Source: Paludisphaera mucosa (lineage in GTDB: Bacteria > Planctomycetota > Planctomycetia > Isosphaerales > Isosphaeraceae). Taken from it: a stretch of DNA of 64,000 bases. Position numbers and translations under genes: made by a program. Below are positions 62,904 through 64,000 of the stretch, piece by piece. The stretch spans positions 796,808-860,807 of the forward strand of contig NZ_JARRAG010000001.1 in the NCBI RefSeq assembly GCF_029589435.1, given 5' to 3'. The first letter of the stretch is position 1. Every line of letters starts with the position of its first letter. The notes under the pieces were generated by a model, which searched no databases, had not been told where the DNA came from, and saw nothing but the letters and a program-made list of their open reading frames with translations.

Positions 62904-63074
62904 TTGAACGCCCGCAACAAGCTGAACGTCGCTTACTTCAACGGCTGCTTGCTCGTCGCCGCCTTCGTCGGCGCCGCCGCCGGGAGCTGGGCCGTCTTCC
63001 TGCTGGCCGTCGCGGGCCTCGCGGCGGCCGGAGTGGTCGGCGGCGACATCCGCCTCAAACCCAGAGGCCGGTAA
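62904..63074 (+). CDS. small membrane protein, 56 residues
   Basis: TTG start preceded by GGAGG at about 9 bases. The product begins NARNKLNVAYFNG and is followed by two hydrophobic segments (CLLVAAFVGAAAG and WAVFLLAVAGLAAAGVVGG) and a basic C-terminus (RLKPRGR), giving a two-helix hairpin in the membrane. A strong terminator hairpin follows 13 bases after the stop, which supports it as a real gene. No family is recognised. Confidence 0.55.
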   Translation: MNARNKLNVAYFNGCLLVAAFVGAAAGSWAVFLLAVAGLAAAGVVGGDIRLKPRGR

Positions 63075-63086
63075 ATCCCGGTGCTC

Positions 63087-63120
63087 GTCCCCGGCCACGC
63101 CCACGGTCGTGGCCGGGGAC
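63087..63120 (+). terminator. intrinsic terminator-like hairpin
   Basis: A perfect 13-bp inverted repeat (63087-63099 with 63108-63120), GC-rich, loop of 8 bases, followed by CCTCCTTTT at 63126-63134. It ends the transcript of the small membrane protein gene. Confidence 0.7.
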
Positions 63121-63618
63121 GCCGACCTCCTTTTAGCCGTCGACGCCGCGCGCGATCGCATCCCATGGCTGGCCAGGGTTGAAGCCTGCCGAACTGCTCA
63201 TGCTCCTGGGCGTAAGCAACTCCGAGACGAGCGTTCTCCGATGGTGTTTCTGGGCTCCGTGGTCCGGGCCTCGATCGAGCAGTGCTACAAATCCCGTGCT
63301 ACGCCTCGAGACGGTGATTCACGAGATCGACCGCCCAACCTGCTTGAGGTCGGCGAACAAGGCCCTTCGGCCCCGACTCCGTCCCGGAGGTTTCGGCACG
63401 CGACGTCATTTGCGACGCCGATCGATCGTGGATGGGGGAGTCGAGGTCGGGCTCAAGGCCGCCGTCGAGTTCGGCGACCCGAGGTCACGGCAACTCGGCC
63501 CGAGCCCCGAAAATCCCACCGGTGGGAAGCGAATGGCAGACGCCCCACGGGTCGAGCTCGATCCGTGGGGCGTCGCGTGGGCCGGCTTTCTACGGATTCT
63601 GGAGCGGGCGGCCCCGAA
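63121..63618. other. intergenic region before the TPR gene end
   Basis: About 500 bases. It contains the hairpin at 63539-63574. The + strand frame 63179-63709 overlaps the TPR gene and has no protein character. Nothing else stands out. Confidence 0.4.
63539..63574 (-). terminator. terminator hairpin of the TPR gene
   Basis: A perfect 12-bp inverted repeat (GACGCCCCACGG at 63539-63550, its complement at 63563-63574) with a 12-base loop, 45 bases after the TPR gene stop. No clear T-run follows. Confidence 0.55.
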
Positions 63619-64000
63619 TCACTTGATGGAACTGCGCAGCGACTTCGCCTGCTCTTCGAGCCTGCCGGCCTCGTCGCCGCGGCCCAGCTTCCGCAGGACG
63701 GCGGCGTAGTCGTCGAGGGCCGTCGCGAGCTCGCGGGGATCGGAGGAGGCCTTCTCCAGAATGGCGACGGCTCGCTTGCAGCAGGCCTCCGCTTCGTCCT
63801 GATGGTCTTGCGCCAGGCAGACGCGGCCCAACTCGCCGGCGCAGCGTGCGACGTGAGGATGGTCCTTCCCCAGGTCGGCTTCATACACGGCCAGGGCCTT
63901 CTTCAGAAGGACCTCGGCCTCGGCGGGCTTCCCCTGCGAGGCGTACAGCCAGCCGAGGGCCTCGAGCGACGTCGCGACGTCGGGATGGCCGGCGCCGAGC
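63619..64000 (-). CDS. tetratricopeptide-repeat protein (partial, 5' end outside)
   Basis: The last 127 codons of a gene that enters from the right edge. At least three TPR units of the kinesin-light-chain type are seen: HPDVATSLEALGWLYASQGKPAEAEVLLKKALAVYE, then KDHPHVARCAGELGRVCLAQDHQDEAEACCKRAVAILE, then a third ending in LRKLGRGDEAGRLEEQAKSLR. Such units mediate protein contacts. In planctomycetes they often sit behind a serine/threonine kinase domain, but that part cannot be seen here. Confidence 0.85.
   Translation of the reverse strand, partial: LGAGHPDVATSLEALGWLYASQGKPAEAEVLLKKALAVYEADLGKDHPHVARCAGELGRVCLAQDHQDEAEACCKRAVAILEKASSDPRELATALDDYAAVLRKLGRGDEAGRLEEQAKSLRSSIK

Noticed and set aside
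40458-63120. Search for integrase, transposase or att direct repeats that would mark the island ends
   Set aside because: No recombinase gene, insertion sequence or duplicated tRNA 3' end was seen. The island label rests on gene content only.

Overview
The window looks like chromosome of a GC-rich planctomycete, most likely from the Isosphaeraceae. That placement is inference: it rests on the very high GC, mixed ATG/GTG/TTG starts with few strong Shine-Dalgarno sites, secreted DUF1579-type proteins and a PEP-CTERM-like C-terminal tail at the left edge. No 16S rRNA or other decisive marker is present.

Bases 1-24,100 hold ordinary chromosomal genes in short units: a 1-acylglycerol-3-phosphate acyltransferase with a kinase-like partner; YmdB and RNase Y; a DUF1579 protein and an exported alpha/beta hydrolase; a three-part efflux system (HlyD adaptor, double-ATPase/permease fusion, second permease); a polysaccharide-type ABC exporter pair; a Tat-exported thiamine-pyrophosphate enzyme; a sugar-isomerase-like protein; a FabZ-like dehydratase; trmB; purF; proB; and a secreted protein of unknown function.

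Bases 24,182-39,609 are one complete 14-gene operon for respiratory complex I in the order nuoA to nuoN, with a promoter candidate upstream. NuoG is short. NuoL and NuoM each carry a His-rich loop near the same relative position. A VanZ-like gene on the other strand closes this part.

Bases 40,458-63,120 look like an accessory island. It opens with a two-part tRNA array of 22 recognisable tRNAs plus one aberrant tRNA-like element, all on the + strand, covering 17 amino acids, none with an encoded CCA end. Several are structurally odd: an Asn-anticodon tRNA with a long variable arm, two Leu-anticodon tRNAs with short variable arms, two tRNAs with C at position 33, and a CAU element with a collapsed D arm. 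Between the two tRNA blocks sits a two-gene cassette: a trypsin-like protease fused to a DNA/RNA non-specific nuclease, and a CYTH/VTC-like protein. After the array come an orphan DrmC-like (DISARM) phospholipase-D gene and a type I-C CRISPR-Cas system in the order cas3, ECF-like sigma factor, cas5c, cas8c, cas7c, cas4, cas1, cas2. This is followed by an array of 47 full repeats plus one decayed terminal repeat. Downstream lie a 20-bp palindrome, a two-copy 37-bp repeat with a 35-bp gap that resembles a second minimal CRISPR, a small zinc-ribbon protein and a 56-residue membrane protein. A TPR protein runs off the right edge.

The strongest leads for something undescribed are the protease-nuclease cassette nested in the tRNA array, the non-canonical tRNAs, the sigma factor inside the type I-C locus, and the 37/35/37 repeat pair.
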